The position numbers and the translations under genes were made by a program. From the NCBI GenBank assembly GCA_030627905.1, contig DAOVRZ010000006.1:1-64000 (forward strand): 64,000 nt of DNA. Reading direction: 5' to 3'. Source of the stretch: JAGMES01 sp023128035 (GTDB lineage: Bacteria > Bacillota > Halanaerobiia > DY22613). This document shows positions 62,407 to 64,000 of this stretch, in pieces; position 1 is the stretch's first letter; each line of letters opens with the position of its first letter. The notes below the pieces were generated by a model. That model did no database searches and was not told the origin of the DNA. It saw only the letters and a program-made list of their open reading frames with translations.

Positions 62407-63192
62407 ATGATGAAAATGTTATGTATTGGAGATATTGTGGGACGTCCTGGTCGTAAAATTCTTTCTGAATTACTCCCTGAACTTAAAACTAAACATCAGG
62501 CTGATTTGGTTATTGTAAATGGAGAGAATGCTTCTGGAGGAGTGGGATTAAGTAGAAAAGTTGCTGAAGAACTTATAAGTTATGGAGTAGATATGATTAC
62601 TTTAGGAAATCACACCTGGGATAATCGAGAAATTGTTCAGTTTATTAACGATGATCGGTTTCCTATAGTCAGACCTGCGAATTATCCTCCTGACACTCCA
62701 GGGAAAGGATATCGAGTTATTCATTCAAATGGAGTGAGGATAGGGGTAATAAATTTATTGGGCAGAGTGTTTTTAGGAAATTTTAATTGTCCTTTTAGAA
62801 CTTTTGATACAATTTTTGAAAAGCTACAGAAAGAAGCAGATATTATACTAGTGGATATCCATGCAGAAGCAACTGCTGAAAAGGTTGCTTTTGGTTGGTA
62901 CGTAGATGGTCGGGCAGCATTGGTTTTTGGAACTCATACACATATTCAGACTGCCGATGAGCGGATTTTGCCTGGGGGTACAGGATATATTAGCGATTTG
63001 GGAATGACTGGTCCAATAAATTCAGTAATTGGTACTCAAAAAGATTTGGTAATTGAAAAATTTTTAACCCAACGGCCTATACGATTTGAAGTTGCAAAGG
63101 GTGAAACACATCTGTGTGGAATTGTTGTAGATATAGATGAGATTTCAGGAAGGACTAAATATATTCGACGGATATGCGAAAATTATTTTTAA
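62407..63192 (+). CDS. ymdB: YmdB-type metallophosphoesterase (TIGR00282)
   Basis: About 262 residues. Metal-binding motifs G-D-I-V-G-R-P-G-R, N-G-E-N-A-S-G-G, L-G-N-H-T-W-D-N, D-I-H-A-E-A-T and G-T-H-T-H-I-Q-T are in the order of the YmdB family, which hydrolyses 2',3'-cyclic nucleotides and influences sporulation and biofilm choice in Bacillus. GAGGTG lies before paired ATGs (62407, 62410). Neighbourhood with rny and spoVS is the usual one. Confidence 0.9.
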   Translation: MMKMLCIGDIVGRPGRKILSELLPELKTKHQADLVIVNGENASGGVGLSRKVAEELISYGVDMITLGNHTWDNREIVQFINDDRFPIVRPANYPPDTPGKGYRVIHSNGVRIGVINLLGRVFLGNFNCPFRTFDTIFEKLQKEADIILVDIHAEATAEKVAFGWYVDGRAALVFGTHTHIQTADERILPGGTGYISDLGMTGPINSVIGTQKDLVIEKFLTQRPIRFEVAKGETHLCGIVVDIDEISGRTKYIRRICENYF

Positions 63193-63360
63193 AAATACTT
63201 CTAGAATTCGTCTAAACTGAATAGGATGGAATAAGTGGGACACTTCAAAAAAAAATAAAAATTTTTCTCTAGAAAAGCAGGAATTTTCAGAGTTATGACT
63301 AAATTAATATATACATAAGAAGTAGGAATATTTAACAAAATGAGGAGGTATTTAACTAGC

Positions 63361-63621
63361 ATGGATGTATTAAAAGTCTCATCAAAATCAAGTCCTAATG
63401 CAGTTGCTGGAGCTTTAGCAGGCGTTTTAAGAGAACGTGGAAGTGCTGAACTTCAGGCAATTGGAGCAGGTGCTTTAAATCAAGGAGTTAAGGCAGTTGC
63501 GATTGCAAGAGGTTTCGTAGCACCTAGTGGTATTGATCTAATTTGTATTCCTGCATTCACCGATATCATGATTGATGGTGAAGAGCGTACTGCAATCAAA
63601 TTGATTGTTGAGCCTAGATAA
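63361..63621 (+). CDS. spoVS: Stage V sporulation protein S
   Basis: 86 residues matching SpoVS over its length (M-D-V-L-K-V-S-S-K-S-S-P-N-A-V-A-G-A-L-A, then A-I-G-A-G-A-L-N-Q-A/G-V-K-A-V-A-I-A-R). A small nucleic-acid-binding-like (Alba-type) protein needed for sporulation progress. ATG 63361 is used; GAGGAGG lies about 11 bases upstream, slightly long. The frame is open from 63340. Confidence 0.95.
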   Translation: MDVLKVSSKSSPNAVAGALAGVLRERGSAELQAIGAGALNQGVKAVAIARGFVAPSGIDLICIPAFTDIMIDGEERTAIKLIVEPR

Positions 63622-63632
63622 TCCAAAAAAAT

Positions 63633-63665
63633 CTGTCTGCTAATATTAGTAGACAGTTTTTTTTT
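63633..63665 (+). terminator. Terminator after spoVS
   Basis: CTGTCT/AGACAG outer stem with CTA/TAG inner pairing and an ATAT tip, followed by nine T. Confidence 0.85.
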
Positions 63666-63754
63666 GAAGAAAATTTATAAAAAAAAAGGACTATTCTTAA
63701 TAGGTATTGAATATATCAAATAAACTTAAATAGTACTTAAATAGAGGTGATTAA

Positions 63755-64000
63755 ATGCAGAAATTATTGCGAGGAGGTACGCTTGTTACTGAAAGTGGTT
63801 TATTAAAAGGAGATCTTTTGATTGAAGGTGAAAAGATTGCACAGATTGCAGAAAATATTATTTTCGGCGAATTAGATTCAAGTTGTCAGATTATTGATGT
63901 AACAGATAAAATTATAATGCCAGGAATTATTGATGCACATACCCATTACCAACTCGAATCTCGGAATAGTACAACGGCTGATGATTTTGCGAGTGGATCG
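63755..64000 (+). CDS. hydA: Dihydropyrimidinase/D-hydantoinase, 5' part (runs off window)
   Basis: The first 82 codons of a cyclic amidohydrolase. L-L-R-G-G-T-L-V-T-E-S and I-D-V-T-D-K-I-I-M-P-G-I-I-D-A-H-T-H-Y-Q contain the H-x-H zinc motif of the family; T-H-Y-Q is characteristic of dihydropyrimidinases, which open hydantoin or dihydropyrimidine rings. AGAGGTG precedes the ATG. The remainder is outside the window. Confidence 0.85.
   Translation, partial: MQKLLRGGTLVTESGLLKGDLLIEGEKIAQIAENIIFGELDSSCQIIDVTDKIIMPGIIDAHTHYQLESRNSTTADDFASGS

Overview
The window is AT-rich DNA from an anaerobic, spore-forming Firmicute (spoVS, degV family, cvfB, RNase Y, Gram-positive style Shine-Dalgarno sites). 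It carries a complete type II secretion operon including a secretin, which needs an outer membrane. That combination points to a diderm Firmicute such as a member of the Halanaerobiales or a relative. The lineage is inferred from gene content only; no rRNA or tRNA gene is visible.

Layout. 1-260: 3' end of an IS200/IS605-type tnpB and its right end. 294-8639: DHH phosphoesterase, DegV protein, two large modular lipoproteins (PKD protein and subtilisin-like protease) and CvfB. 8692-17851: a hairpin repeat, a lipoprotein with a pseudopilin-like tail, an orphan histidine kinase, a SWIM/SNF2 helicase and PepF. 17852-23351: a scrambled accessory island with remnants of ccdA, tnpB (two) and nrdJ around a toxin-like gene, two paralogous small membrane proteins, a TPR protein paired with a secreted pre-peptide (Rap-Phr-like), and two XRE regulators sharing operator half-sites and flanking a possible small RNA. 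23574-28177: rimO-pgsA-pgpA, an unknown gene and aroA. 28231-31021: a possible structured leader RNA, a small membrane protein overlapping an FtsH-like protease, and a degenerate amidase. 31209-37579: a TyrR-like sigma-54 activator, three TyrR-box-like sites and a -24/-12 promoter in front of methionine gamma-lyase, then two tandem Orn/Lys/Arg decarboxylases. 37697-48846: cinA, then gspE-F-G-H-I-J-K-L-M-C-D. 49053-55851: a three-gene SIR2 / ABC-type ATPase / unknown module, every gene of which is interrupted. 56126-64000: EamA transporter, thpR, recA (with a LexA-type box), recX, rny, an unknown gene, a ymdB-type phosphodiesterase, spoVS and the start of a dihydropyrimidinase gene.

How it fits together. 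The backbone is the usual Firmicute rimO-pgsA...cinA-recA-recX-rny-ymdB-spoVS neighbourhood, here split by amino-acid catabolism genes, the secretion operon and the defence-like module. The secretion operon could export the exoproteins encoded at the left of the window. The most promising less-described items are the SIR2-ATPase module with its single-base slips, the TPR/pre-peptide cassette, the toxin-like gene with two paralogous candidate immunity proteins, and a 110-nt triple-hairpin repeat present in three full copies and one fragment.
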